Below are positions 22,964 to 31,830 of a stretch of DNA of 64,000 bases, one piece after another (the first letter of the stretch is position 1; the number at the start of each line of letters is the position of its first letter). Both the position numbers and the translations under genes were made by a program. The notes under the pieces are model-generated. The model was not told the origin of the DNA. It was given only the letters and a program-made list of their open reading frames with translations, and made no database searches. Origin of the DNA: Clostridium lundense DSM 17049 (GTDB taxonomy: Bacteria > Bacillota > Clostridia > Clostridiales > Clostridiaceae); assembly GCF_000619945.1 (NCBI RefSeq), contig NZ_JHVC01000017.1, positions 1 through 64,000 on the forward strand, in the 5' to 3' direction.

Positions 22964-22995
22964 TAATCCCTAGCAATTGCTAAGGATTATTTATA
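22964..22995. terminator. Palindromic hairpin downstream of the 37-residue gene
   Basis: AATAATCC and GGATTATT flank TAGCAATTGCTA, forming a long stem. A weak U-run on either side makes terminator function plausible but not certain. Confidence 0.5.
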
Positions 22996-23004
22996 TTAAT
23001 ATGC

Positions 23005-23118
23005 TTAAAAAGATCTTTTTATATTCTTAACTATTCTTTTTACACCTTTCTCTATACCATCTGTCATATCATTAATAGCCATCTTCATTTTTCTTTTCTT
23101 CATCATTTTTCTAGCCAT
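23005..23118 (-). CDS. Small basic protein, 37 residues, unknown
   Basis: This is below the usual size cut-off. It reads MARKMMKKRKMKMAINDM, then TDGIEKGVKRIVKNIKRSF. The ATG at 23118 follows AAAGGAGATGAG, a strong ribosome binding site at the right distance, and the frame ends 6 nt before a hairpin. The product has 15 basic residues among 37, and the Ile/Val spacing of the second half suggests an amphipathic helix, possibly membrane-peripheral or nucleic-acid-binding. I do not recognise a family. It lies alone between the DUF1292 and PFOR genes. Confidence 0.65.
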   Translation of the reverse strand: MARKMMKKRKMKMAINDMTDGIEKGVKRIVKNIKRSF

Positions 23119-23323
23119 TAAACTCATCTCCTTTCAAAAGAAGTTATATTTTTATTTTCTCTCTATACATATATTTAATACTAGTAAAACCAAGTTCATT
23201 TTAGTGATTAATTCCTTAATTTTTTAAACAACAAATAAAAAATTTTATCGTAATATTAATGTGAAAAGATTATCAATATTTATCTCTTTACTCTTTACTA
23301 TTTAAGCCATTTAATATAAAAAA

Positions 23324-23346
23324 GGAGATCACTTAATGTGATCTCC
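23324..23346 (-). terminator. Terminator of the PFOR gene
   Basis: GGAGATCAC and GTGATCTCC pair perfectly over 9 bp with a 5-nt loop and are followed by TTTTTT on the minus strand, 14 nt beyond the stop codon. Confidence 0.93.
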
Positions 23347-23359
23347 TCTTATATTAAAA

Positions 23360-26300
23360 TTAAACTAATCTTCTGTAGCTTTCGTATCTGCCCTTTGCAT
23401 CTTCTTCAGTCTTAGCATATAGGCTATCTGCTACTTCTGGGAATGCTTTCTTTAATGAAGCATATCTTACTTCACCCATTAAGAAGTCTTGGAATTTGCT
23501 CCAATCTGGTTCTTTTGAATCAAGTGAGAATGGATTCTTTCCTGCTTCTTTAAGTTCTGGGTTGAATCTGTACATCTGCCAGTATCCGCAATCAACGGCT
23601 CTCTTCTGTTCTAACTGGCTGCATCCCATACCAACTTTTAATCCTTGGTTGATACATGGAGCGTAAGCGATGATTAATGATGGTCCATTGTAAGCTTCAG
23701 CTTCTTGGATAGCTTTTAATGTCTGATTCTTATCAGCACCCATAGCTATCTGTGCTACGTATACATAACCATAGCTCATAGCCATCATTCCAAGGTCTTT
23801 CTTCTTAGTCTTCTTACCTGAAGCAGCGAACTTAGCTATAGCTGCAGTTGGAGTAGATTTTGATGATTGTCCACCAGTATTTGAGTAAACTTCTGTATCA
23901 AATACGAAGATGTTAATGTCTTCTCCTGATGCAAGTACGTGGTCAACTCCACCGTATCCGATATCGTAAGCCCAACCGTCTCCACCAAATATCCACTGTG
24001 ACTGTTTAACTAAGTAATCTTTGTGATCAAACATGTCTTTTACAGCTTCATTGTTGTTCTTTTCAGCTTCTAATAATGGAAGTAAAGCTTCAACTGCTTT
24101 CTTTGAACCCTCTCCATCATTTACATTATCTAACCAAGTCTGTAAAGCAGCTTTTAATTCAGCACTTACAGCGCCCATAGCTTCTTTAGCATCCTTTTCT
24201 AATCTTTCTCTTATCTGTTTAGTTCCAAGTAACATACCTAATCCGAATTCAGCATTGTCTTCGAATAATGAGTTAGCCCATGCTGGACCTTGTCCTTTAT
24301 GGTTAACTGTGTATGGTGTTGAAGGAGCTGATCCTCCCCAGATTGATGAACATCCAGTTGCATTAGCAACCATCATTCTGTCACCAAATAACTGAGTTAT
24401 TAACTTAGCGTATGAAGCTTCTCCACAACCAGCACAAGCTCCGTTGAACTCTAATAATGGTTGTTCGAACTGACTTCCTTTTACAGTCATCTTGTTCATT
24501 GGATTTTCTTTTGGTGATACTTTACTCTTAGCATAATCCCAGTTAGCTTCTTCTTTTAACTGAGTTTCAGCTGGCTTCATAACTAAAGCTTTTTCTGGAG
24601 CTGGACATACGTCAGCACAGTTTCCACATCCAGTACAATCAAGTGGTGATATGATCATTGTGTAGTTTAATCCTTCAAATGTCTTTCCACCCTTAGCAGC
24701 AACTAATTTCATGCCTTCTGGAGCATTTTTAGCTTCTTCAGCATTTAATAAAGTTGGTCTAATAACAGCGTGTGGACAAACGAATGAACACTGATTACAC
24801 TGAATACATTTGTCTGCCTGCCATTCAGGAATATTAACAGCTATTCCTCTCTTTTCATATGCAGCTGTTCCCTGTGGGAATGTACCATCTTCATATCCGT
24901 TGAATGCTGATATAGGAAGTGAATCTCCTTCTTGTCTGTTCATAACATCAACGATGTTCTTTATGAATTCTGGTTTTTCTTTTTCTTCTGCTACGAATCC
25001 TTCAGTAGTTGTTGCCCATGATGCTGGAACTTTAACTTCGTGAACTGATTCAACACCCTTGTCGATAGCAGCGTTGTTCATGTTAACAACTTTTTCACCT
25101 TTTTTACCGTATGAAGTTACAACTGCTTCTTTTAAGTATTTAACAGCATCTTCTACAGGAATGATGTTGGCTAATTTAAAGAATGCTGATTGCATGATCA
25201 TGTTAATTCTTCCACCAAGACCTATTTCCTGAGCTATTTTAACTGCGTTCATAGTACAGAATCTGATGTTATTTTTAGCTATGAAGTTCTTCATTGAAGC
25301 TGGTAATTGTGCTTCTAACTCTTCATCTGACCAAATACAGTTAAGTAAGAAAGTACCATTTGGTTTTAATCCAGTAAGTACATTATATTTATGAACGTAT
25401 GCTTGGTTATGACAAGCAACGAAATCTGCTTTGTTTATTAAGTAAGGGCTCTTTATAGCTGTCTTACCAAATCTTAAGTGAGATACAGTTATACCACCAG
25501 ATTTCTTTGAATCATATGCAAAGTATCCTTGAGCATACATGTCAGTGTGATCTCCGATGATTTTGATAGCACTCTTGTTAGCACCAACAGTACCATCTGA
25601 TCCAAGACCCCAGAACTTACATGCTGTAGTTCCTTCTGGTGTAGTATCAACATCTTCTCCCATTGGAAGTGACTTAAATGTTACGTCGTCAACTATACCA
25701 ATTGTGAAGTCATCCTTTGGACATTCAGCTTTTAAGTTTTCATATACAGAGATGATATGTCCTGGTAAAGTATCTTTTGAACCTAATCCATATCTTCCTC
25801 CAACTATAACTGGTTTCATATCTTGGCAGCTATAGTATGCTGACTTAACATCTAAGTATAAAGGTTCTCCAATTGATCCTGGTTCTTTTGTTCTATCTAA
25901 AACAGCGATCTTCTTAACTGTGCTTGGCATAGCTTTGAAGAAGTGCTCTAATGAGAATGGTCTATAAAGATGAACTTTAAGTAAACCAACTTTTTCTCCT
26001 TGAGCCATTAAGTAATCAATAGTTTCTTCGATACAGTCACAAACTGAACCCATAGCTACGATTACTCTTTCAGCATCTGCTGCTCCGTAGTAGTTGAATA
26101 ATTTGTAATCTCTTCCTGTTAATTTGTTGATTTCATTCATGTAATGTTCAACAACCTGAGGAATTCTATCATAGAATTTATTACAAGCTTCTTTACCCTG
26201 GAAGAATATATCTGGGTTTTCAGCAGTTCCTCTAGTTACTGGATGATTTGGATTTAAAGCTTTTGCTCTAAATGCGTTAACACAATCCATATCAACTAAT

Positions 26301-26875
26301 TTAGCTAATTCATCATATTCTAATACTTCTATCTTCTGTATTTCGTGTGAAGTTCTGAATCCGTCGAAGAAGCTTACGAATGGAACGCTACTCTTTATAG
26401 TTGATAAGTGTGCAACTGCTGCTAAGTCCATAACTTCCTGAACACTGCTTTCAGCAAGCATAGCAAATCCAGTCTGTCTTGCAGCCATAACATCAGAGTG
26501 ATCTCCAAATATGTTTAATGCGTGAGTTGCAAGTGCTCTTGCACTAACATGGAATACGCATGGAAGAAGTTCTCCAGCTATTTTATACATGTTAGGGATC
26601 ATAAGTAATAGACCCTGTGATGCAGTATATGTAGTAGTTAATGCACCAGCTTGTAATGAACCGTGAACTGCTCCAGCAGCTCCAGCCTCTGACTGCATTT
26701 CCATAAGTTTAACAGTCTGTCCAAAAATATTTTTTGTTCCTTGTGCAGCCCATTCATCAACATGTTCTGCCATTGGTGATGAAGGTGTAATTGGGTAAAT
26801 TGCTGCTACATCAGTAAATGCATAGGATACATATCCGGCAGCAGTATTACCGTCCATAGTTTTCATTCTTCTCAT
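23360..26875 (-). CDS. nifJ: Pyruvate:ferredoxin (flavodoxin) oxidoreductase
   Basis: PFOR decarboxylates pyruvate to acetyl-CoA and CO2, reducing ferredoxin; it is the central catabolic step in clostridia. The 1171-residue single-chain enzyme has the domain order of the dimeric PFOR type: domain I with YPITPSSPMAEHVDEWA, domain III/EKR region, two 4Fe-4S ferredoxin motifs (CIQCNQCSFVCP and CTGCGNCADVCP), ACAGCGEASYAKL and the TPP-binding GGDGWAYDIGYGGVDHVLA with VYSNTGGQSSKSTPTA. Codon use is more biased towards C- and G-ending codons than in its neighbours, as expected for a highly expressed gene. Start codon after AAGGGA; monocistronic with terminator. Confidence 0.98.
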   Translation of the reverse strand: MRRMKTMDGNTAAGYVSYAFTDVAAIYPITPSSPMAEHVDEWAAQGTKNIFGQTVKLMEMQSEAGAAGAVHGSLQAGALTTTYTASQGLLLMIPNMYKIAGELLPCVFHVSARALATHALNIFGDHSDVMAARQTGFAMLAESSVQEVMDLAAVAHLSTIKSSVPFVSFFDGFRTSHEIQKIEVLEYDELAKLVDMDCVNAFRAKALNPNHPVTRGTAENPDIFFQGKEACNKFYDRIPQVVEHYMNEINKLTGRDYKLFNYYGAADAERVIVAMGSVCDCIEETIDYLMAQGEKVGLLKVHLYRPFSLEHFFKAMPSTVKKIAVLDRTKEPGSIGEPLYLDVKSAYYSCQDMKPVIVGGRYGLGSKDTLPGHIISVYENLKAECPKDDFTIGIVDDVTFKSLPMGEDVDTTPEGTTACKFWGLGSDGTVGANKSAIKIIGDHTDMYAQGYFAYDSKKSGGITVSHLRFGKTAIKSPYLINKADFVACHNQAYVHKYNVLTGLKPNGTFLLNCIWSDEELEAQLPASMKNFIAKNNIRFCTMNAVKIAQEIGLGGRINMIMQSAFFKLANIIPVEDAVKYLKEAVVTSYGKKGEKVVNMNNAAIDKGVESVHEVKVPASWATTTEGFVAEEKEKPEFIKNIVDVMNRQEGDSLPISAFNGYEDGTFPQGTAAYEKRGIAVNIPEWQADKCIQCNQCSFVCPHAVIRPTLLNAEEAKNAPEGMKLVAAKGGKTFEGLNYTMIISPLDCTGCGNCADVCPAPEKALVMKPAETQLKEEANWDYAKSKVSPKENPMNKMTVKGSQFEQPLLEFNGACAGCGEASYAKLITQLFGDRMMVANATGCSSIWGGSAPSTPYTVNHKGQGPAWANSLFEDNAEFGLGMLLGTKQIRERLEKDAKEAMGAVSAELKAALQTWLDNVNDGEGSKKAVEALLPLLEAEKNNNEAVKDMFDHKDYLVKQSQWIFGGDGWAYDIGYGGVDHVLASGEDINIFVFDTEVYSNTGGQSSKSTPTAAIAKFAASGKKTKKKDLGMMAMSYGYVYVAQIAMGADKNQTLKAIQEAEAYNGPSLIIAYAPCINQGLKVGMGCSQLEQKRAVDCGYWQMYRFNPELKEAGKNPFSLDSKEPDWSKFQDFLMGEVRYASLKKAFPEVADSLYAKTEEDAKGRYESYRRLV

Positions 26876-27269
26876 TGAAAATTCCCTTCTTTCTATAGAT
26901 TATGTTACATAAAATAATATTTAAAAATTTTGTAGAAAATCCACAAAATTTATAATAAGCTAAAAAACTTGTCCTAGAATTTTAAATATTACAGAATAAA
27001 TGACCACCTATACTAATATACACCAAAAAAATAAATATGTAAAATATATTTATCATATTTTATATTAAATATTACTTTTTATCTAAAGGTTTTCTTAGAG
27101 TTTATATTATTTTTAAATTACATATAAATTTTCTATGTAAAACCTTTGCAAAGCTATTATAACATAAAATTTTTATTATTGTACACTTTTTTTATTATAA
27201 ATACATCAATATATAAAATAAGTAATATTGCGAATTTTTTCAAAAATTATAAAGCAACTTTTTTAGATT
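26876..27269. other. Non-coding region upstream of the PFOR gene
   Basis: About 390 bp of AT-rich DNA (over 80% AT) with no credible frame. It holds the inverted repeat at 26925-26951 and presumably the promoter(s) for the PFOR gene; no -35/-10 pair stands out enough to call. Confidence 0.6.
26925..26951. promoter_or_regulatory. Inverted repeat upstream of PFOR, candidate operator
   Basis: AAATTTTGT (26925-26933) and ACAAAATTT (26943-26951) form a perfect 9-bp inverted repeat with a 9-nt spacer, 50 nt before the start codon. The inner part TTGT...ACAA resembles a Rex box, but the spacing is one base shorter than the Rex consensus, so a different regulator or a leader hairpin is equally likely. 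Confidence 0.4.
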
Positions 27270-27485
27270 ACAAAACACAGAGTACAGATACAGTAGTTTT
27301 TCTTCCATCACCATCAACATTTATAGAAAAGCTTAGATTTAATATTAGTACACTTACACATAGTAAAATTAAATAAAAATTCATTTTAAATATAGTTAAA
27401 ATAAATAATTTAAAATTTTTCATAATATTAATGAAGAAAATTCTCCTTATTTGTACTCTATGCTCTTTATTCTATATTCTAAAAA
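27270..27485. repeat. Intergenic inverted repeat (copy 7, core type B)
   Basis: Arms ACACAGAGTACAGATACAG and, inverted, TTGTACTCTATGCTCTTTATT. The centre contains AGAAAAGCTTAGATTTAATA and AATAATTTAAAATTTTTCAT...AATATTAATGAAGAAAA, also found in copy 9. Compared with copy 9, this copy has roughly 50 extra bases in the middle. It ends 18 nt from the murG stop codon. Confidence 0.75.
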
Positions 27486-27502
27486 ATTTTTCTTTAACTT
27501 TT

Positions 27503-28573
27503 TTACTTTGAATACTTTTCAATAAGTCTTATAATATTATCCACCCCATTTTGCGCTGGACTTTTTTCCATTGCTTTTATATACTTATCTTTATCCTTAT
27601 AAAGTGTTTTTAAATTTTTTATAAGAACTTCACTAGTCAATTCTTCTTCTTGTAGAACTACACTATATCCAGCTTGTTTGAAAGATTGTGCATTTAATAT
27701 TTGATCTCCTCTACTGGATTTTTTTGATAATGGTATTAATAGATTTGGCTTTTTTAAAGCTAGTAACTCAAAAATCACATTAGCCCCTGCCCTTGATATG
27801 ACAATATCCGCTGCATTCATAAGATGAGGCAGTTCTTCTTTCACGTATTCAAACTGCTTGTAACCAACTGTGTTCTTAAGTTTTTCATCCATATTGCCCT
27901 TACCACAAATATGAATTACATTAAAATCTTTTAATATATTTATTAATACACTTCTTATACTATCATTTATAAACTTTGAACCTAAACTTCCCCCTATTAT
28001 AAGTAATATTGGTTTATCTTCTTTAAAACCACATATTTTTATTCCCTCTTCTCTTTTTCCTGTAAAGAGTTCTTCTCTTATTGGAGTTCCTGTTAATACT
28101 CCCTTTTGTCCCTTTATACTATTTAAAGATTCAGGAAAAGTTACACAAACTTTTGTGCAATAAGGAATAGATAGCTTATTTGCAAGTCCTGGAGTAATAT
28201 CTGATTCATGTGCGATAACCGGGACTCTATTTAAATATGCTCCAATTACTACAGGTACAGATACAAATCCTCCCTTAGAAAACACTACATTAGGCTTTTC
28301 TTTTTTTATTATCTTCTTAGCCTGACATACTCCTTTCAACACTTTAAAAGGATCTGTAAAATTTTTTATATCTAAATATCTTCTAAGTTTACCACTAGAT
28401 ATTACATGATACTTTATTTTTTCATTTTCTATAATACCTTTTTCTATTCCATCTTTTGTTCCTATATATTGAACTTCATAACCTAGTTCTCTAAGTTTGG
28501 GTATTAAAGCTAGATTGGGAGTTACATGTCCTGCCGATCCGCCACCTGTTAAAATTATCTTCTTTTTTTTCAA
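27503..28573 (-). CDS. murG: Lipid II synthase MurG (UDP-GlcNAc transferase)
   Basis: MurG adds GlcNAc to lipid I at the inner face of the membrane to make lipid II for peptidoglycan. The product (about 356 residues) has the N-terminal Gly-rich loop IILTGGGSAGHVTPNLAL, the membrane-side FSKGGFVSVPVVIGAY, VPVIAHESDITPGLAN, IIGGSLGSKFIN, and the sugar-nucleotide site ISRAGANVIFELLALKKPNLLIPL. I prefer the TTG at 28573 (GGTGAT 6 nt upstream) to a GTG four codons earlier; both give MurG. It is isolated from the usual mur/fts cluster and is probably one of two copies in such genomes. Confidence 0.95.
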   Translation of the reverse strand: MKKKKIILTGGGSAGHVTPNLALIPKLRELGYEVQYIGTKDGIEKGIIENEKIKYHVISSGKLRRYLDIKNFTDPFKVLKGVCQAKKIIKKEKPNVVFSKGGFVSVPVVIGAYLNRVPVIAHESDITPGLANKLSIPYCTKVCVTFPESLNSIKGQKGVLTGTPIREELFTGKREEGIKICGFKEDKPILLIIGGSLGSKFINDSIRSVLINILKDFNVIHICGKGNMDEKLKNTVGYKQFEYVKEELPHLMNAADIVISRAGANVIFELLALKKPNLLIPLSKKSSRGDQILNAQSFKQAGYSVVLQEEELTSEVLIKNLKTLYKDKDKYIKAMEKSPAQNGVDNIIRLIEKYSK

Positions 28574-28595
28574 AATAATCACCAACCCTCTTTTT

Positions 28596-28723
28596 CAGTG
28601 AATAATTAATAGTGAAAAATTAAGAATAATGGACGTTACTTTTACATTAAGTAAAAATAGGCCAAATTATTATTTTACTTTTCCTAAACTTCCTTTACTC
28701 TTCTCTATTCATTCTTCACTTTT
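28596..28723. repeat. Intergenic inverted repeat (copy 8)
   Basis: Arms CAGTGAATAATTAATAGTGAA and, inverted, TTCTCTATTCATTCTTCACT. It lies 5 nt from the murG ribosome binding site, in the gap that also holds the divergent SASP gene's promoter region (28724-28900), where I see no clear -35/-10 pair; an inverted repeat GTACAA-N8-TTGTAC lies at 28815-28834. Confidence 0.65.
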
Positions 28724-28906
28724 TCAAGTATCATTTTATATTATTCAAGTAGTGTTGTCCAATGTTATTACTTTTAATAAATTTTTCATAAACTTCAAAT
28801 ATACACCACCTTGTGTACAAACTACATCTTGTACCTATAAGTCACTAATATATTTGCTTCAAATATGGTTAAGATAATACTACAAAAGAAAAAGGAGGTA
28901 GTAAAT

Positions 28907-29101
28907 ATGGCAAACAGAAGTAATAGAGTTTTAGTACCAGAAGCTAGGGAAGGCTTAAACAGATTCAAAATGGAGGCTGCTAAAGAAGTAGGCGTTAACT
29001 TAACAAATGGATACAATGGAAACCTTACTTCAAGAGAAAATGGATCTGTTGGCGGACAGATGGTTAAAAGAATGGTAGAACAGTACGAAAGAAATTTATA
29101 A
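28907..29101 (+). CDS. Alpha/beta-type small acid-soluble spore protein (SASP)
   Basis: SASP coat spore DNA, protect it against UV and heat, and are degraded during germination by the protease GPR. The 64-residue product starts MANRSNRVLVPEAREGLN, has the GPR-site region FKMEAAKEVGV, then NGYNGNLTSRENGSVGGQMVKRMVEQYE, closely following the family. The ATG at 28907 has AAAGGAGGTAG 7 nt upstream; a longer frame upstream of it is not needed. Expression is expected in the forespore (sigma-G). Confidence 0.96.
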   Translation: MANRSNRVLVPEAREGLNRFKMEAAKEVGVNLTNGYNGNLTSRENGSVGGQMVKRMVEQYERNL

Positions 29102-29125
29102 TAAAAACTTAATAATTAAACCAGT

Positions 29126-29222
29126 GAAAAGTAAATGCTTTAGGATAGTTTCTTCTAAGAAATTTACTTTTCACTAAACTCTAAAAAGACATATAGTGTT
29201 TTAGTTATTAAAGCACTATATG
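29126..29222 (+). terminator. Hairpin element and terminator after the SASP gene
   Basis: First a 14-bp inverted repeat AGTGAAAAGTAAAT / ATTTACTTTTCACT (29126-29176), a miniature of the intergenic repeat family; then CATATAGTG / CACTATATG (29190-29217) followed by a T-rich tail, a likely terminator for the SASP gene. Confidence 0.65.
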
Positions 29223-29239
29223 CCTTTTAAATTTAAAGT

Positions 29240-31636
29240 TTAGTTTATATCAGACATCTCTATATTTACTATATCTACAAAGTTATCACTTAATGTAGCC
29301 CATGAACTTATGGAATTAGAAATTTTAGAATGTTTATCTAAAACAACAATAAATTCTGATCCTTCTGATTCCTTGCTTTTTACATAAATACTTCCCTTCA
29401 TGGCTTCCACAAATTTTTTTACAACCGTAAGTCCTAATCCTAATCCCTCTGCACCTCTTGAAAGAGTACTATCTATTTGAGTACATCTATCAAATATTGA
29501 ATCTATCTTATTTTCAGGTATTCCTATGCCTTCATCTTTAATAGTTAACGTAAAATAATCTTTCTTCACATCAATATACACATATATATGTTTATTGTGT
29601 GGAGTATATTTTATAGCATTTGATAGAAGGTTTAATAATATTCTCTCATATTTTTCTTTATCAATTACAACCTTACACTCTTCTTCATTAGTATCAAATA
29701 TAATATCTAAACCTTTAGTTACTCCATAAGAGTTTACTAAGTTTACTATTCTTTCAGTTTCCATTACCACATCAAATTCTTTATTATTAACACAAAGCAT
29801 CTCTTCCTCAGCTTTAGATATATCCATTATATTATTTGTTAACTTAAGAAGCCTGCTACAATTTTGCTTTATTCTATTAAAGGTCTTGTCTATATTTGGG
29901 GTAATTTCTTTACCATATATGTTATATGCTAATTGTAATGAAGAATATATTATAGTTAACGGAGTTCTTAATTCATGAGATATTATAGTTAAAAACTCAT
30001 CCTTCATTTTATTTATTTTTTCTAATTGGTGATTATGATTTACTTCTTCAGTGACATCTACTCCATGTATATATATTCTCATACCATCATTTTTTATCTT
30101 ATATGGTGTTATTCTCATTTTATAATATTTTTCTTTATTCTCTATTGATTTTACAGATAAAGGTGGTAAAATAACCTCCTTATTACTTTCAACAACTTTC
30201 AAAAGCTGCTTTATAAACTCCCTATTCTTATACTCTGAAAAAACGTTTAAAATATTATTTCCCACAATATTTTTTGCAGAATATTTTTCATTAAATACAG
30301 AACATAATATTTGTTCAAATTTTTTATTAAGTAATCTACCTGTAAATCCAGGGTAATCTAAAACAGATATAGGAACATCTAATGTATTTAAAACATTTTT
30401 TACAAACTGAGCTTGTTCTGCTGCATATATTTCATTAAGCTTTTTATCTGTAATATCTTTTAAAGTTATTATAGTATATATGAGTTTACCATTACTTTTT
30501 ATTATAGGATTACTATTATATTCTATGTATTTAATATGCCCTTTCCCAATTTCCTCTAATTTTAAAACTAAATTTTTTATTGGTATATTCTTCATATGGT
30601 AATCTCGGAAAAATTCCCTTAAACTTTTACTTTCAGCATATTCTGGTGTTATGGTATATTTTCTTTCAATATTGTTATAATCTAACAGTTCTATTTGCTT
30701 TAAATTAAGTATATTACAAACAGCATTATTGCAAAGGGTTATTTTATGATTATTATCTATTACCAAAATTCCTTCTGATATATTATTTATAACATCCTTT
30801 AAATGCATTAAATGCTCTTTTTCTCTTTTTCTAAGTATCTCAATAATATAACATTTAGTCTTAAATTCAGTAGATAGGGCTAAAAACTTTTCTCTTTCTT
30901 TTCTTTGCTTTAACGTATCAATATAGGATTCAGTTATATCACTCCAAATACACATAGCACCTATTATACAATCATCTTTTGTAATTGGAATAGTAGTTGT
31001 TTTAATATATTTATCAACACAGTTTATATTACACAATAATATTTTATCCACAGAGCAAATACCTGTTTCTAATGTTTTGTACAATGGTAAATCTTTAATT
31101 TCTAATAATCTGCTATTATTATCATATAAGTTGCAATGTTTAATTATATGGAAAAGATTTTGCAACTCTCTTATTCCAAACTCTTCTAAACTGTGATAAG
31201 CTTTTTGATTCATGTATTTAATGTCTCCATTTTTGTCGGTAATACATACAAAATGAGCAAATGATTCTAAAATATTTGTATTTATAATGAAATTATCGAT
31301 TATATTTTTATTTGTTTCCATTAATGGCGTATTACTTGTATCTATTTTGCTTGTAAATATCTGTATACTATCACCTATTATATTTATGTTTATATCCATA
31401 AAAATATCTGGATAAACCTCTACTTCCCTTAAATATGTTTCACTATCATTATACTTACAATTACAAATTGTATTTATCACTACATTAGGCAAAATAAAGT
31501 TTGATAGTTCCCTTCCTATAATATCACCAGAAATATTAAAATTACTTTTAAATCTATTATTTATATATGCAACCTTCAAAGTTTCTACTTTTAGTATCAT
31601 CACTCCAAAGGGAATGCTATCATATAATTCATACAT
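29240..31636 (-). CDS. Orphan cytoplasmic PAS histidine kinase
   Basis: The 798-residue product has no membrane segment. It holds several PAS-like domains (about 1-90, 115-235, 275-400 with ISEGILVIDNNHKITLCNNA, and 415-530 with LDVPISVLDYPGF), a HisKA domain (FLTIISHELRTPLT, phospho-His about 550) and a complete HATPase (LLNLLSNAIKYTP, DEGIGIPENKIDSIF, GLGLGLTVVKKFVE). There is no response regulator gene nearby. In clostridia such orphan kinases are known to phosphorylate Spo0A, so a sporulation kinase is an attractive but unproven reading. Single gene with a GGGGGAAAAC ribosome binding site. Confidence 0.9.
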   Translation of the reverse strand: MYELYDSIPFGVMILKVETLKVAYINNRFKSNFNISGDIIGRELSNFILPNVVINTICNCKYNDSETYLREVEVYPDIFMDININIIGDSIQIFTSKIDTSNTPLMETNKNIIDNFIINTNILESFAHFVCITDKNGDIKYMNQKAYHSLEEFGIRELQNLFHIIKHCNLYDNNSRLLEIKDLPLYKTLETGICSVDKILLCNINCVDKYIKTTTIPITKDDCIIGAMCIWSDITESYIDTLKQRKEREKFLALSTEFKTKCYIIEILRKREKEHLMHLKDVINNISEGILVIDNNHKITLCNNAVCNILNLKQIELLDYNNIERKYTITPEYAESKSLREFFRDYHMKNIPIKNLVLKLEEIGKGHIKYIEYNSNPIIKSNGKLIYTIITLKDITDKKLNEIYAAEQAQFVKNVLNTLDVPISVLDYPGFTGRLLNKKFEQILCSVFNEKYSAKNIVGNNILNVFSEYKNREFIKQLLKVVESNKEVILPPLSVKSIENKEKYYKMRITPYKIKNDGMRIYIHGVDVTEEVNHNHQLEKINKMKDEFLTIISHELRTPLTIIYSSLQLAYNIYGKEITPNIDKTFNRIKQNCSRLLKLTNNIMDISKAEEEMLCVNNKEFDVVMETERIVNLVNSYGVTKGLDIIFDTNEEECKVVIDKEKYERILLNLLSNAIKYTPHNKHIYVYIDVKKDYFTLTIKDEGIGIPENKIDSIFDRCTQIDSTLSRGAEGLGLGLTVVKKFVEAMKGSIYVKSKESEGSEFIVVLDKHSKISNSISSWATLSDNFVDIVNIEMSDIN

Positions 31637-31693
31637 AAGTTTTCCCCCGTATATATAAAATCCATAAATGTTTTAATATGGTAACACAAAGCT

Positions 31694-31731
31694 AATTATT
31701 TAGGCTATATAAAAATATAGCCTAAATAATT
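31694..31731. terminator. Perfect 17-bp palindrome between recJ and the kinase gene
   Basis: AATTATTTAGGCTATAT and its exact inverted copy flank a 4-nt A loop. It could end recJ transcription or serve as an operator for the kinase gene, whose start codon is 60 nt away; no U-run supports a strong terminator. Confidence 0.45.
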
Positions 31732-31830
31732 AAATGTTCATAATATAAATCTAGAATTTGAAAATTTTACTCTAACTTATATTATATTCCTAAATTTTCT
31801 ATGCACAACACTTTGTACTAAATTTTATGT

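Noticed and set aside
24033..25835. Plus-strand frames inside the PFOR gene
   Set aside because: They are antisense shadows of a highly conserved enzyme gene; compositions are typical of shadow frames.
26925..26951. A definite Rex box
   Set aside because: The half-sites match only in part and the spacing is one base short of the consensus.
28822..29016. A 64-residue minus-strand frame across the SASP gene
   Set aside because: It is antisense to a clear SASP gene with a strong ribosome binding site and has no own start signal.
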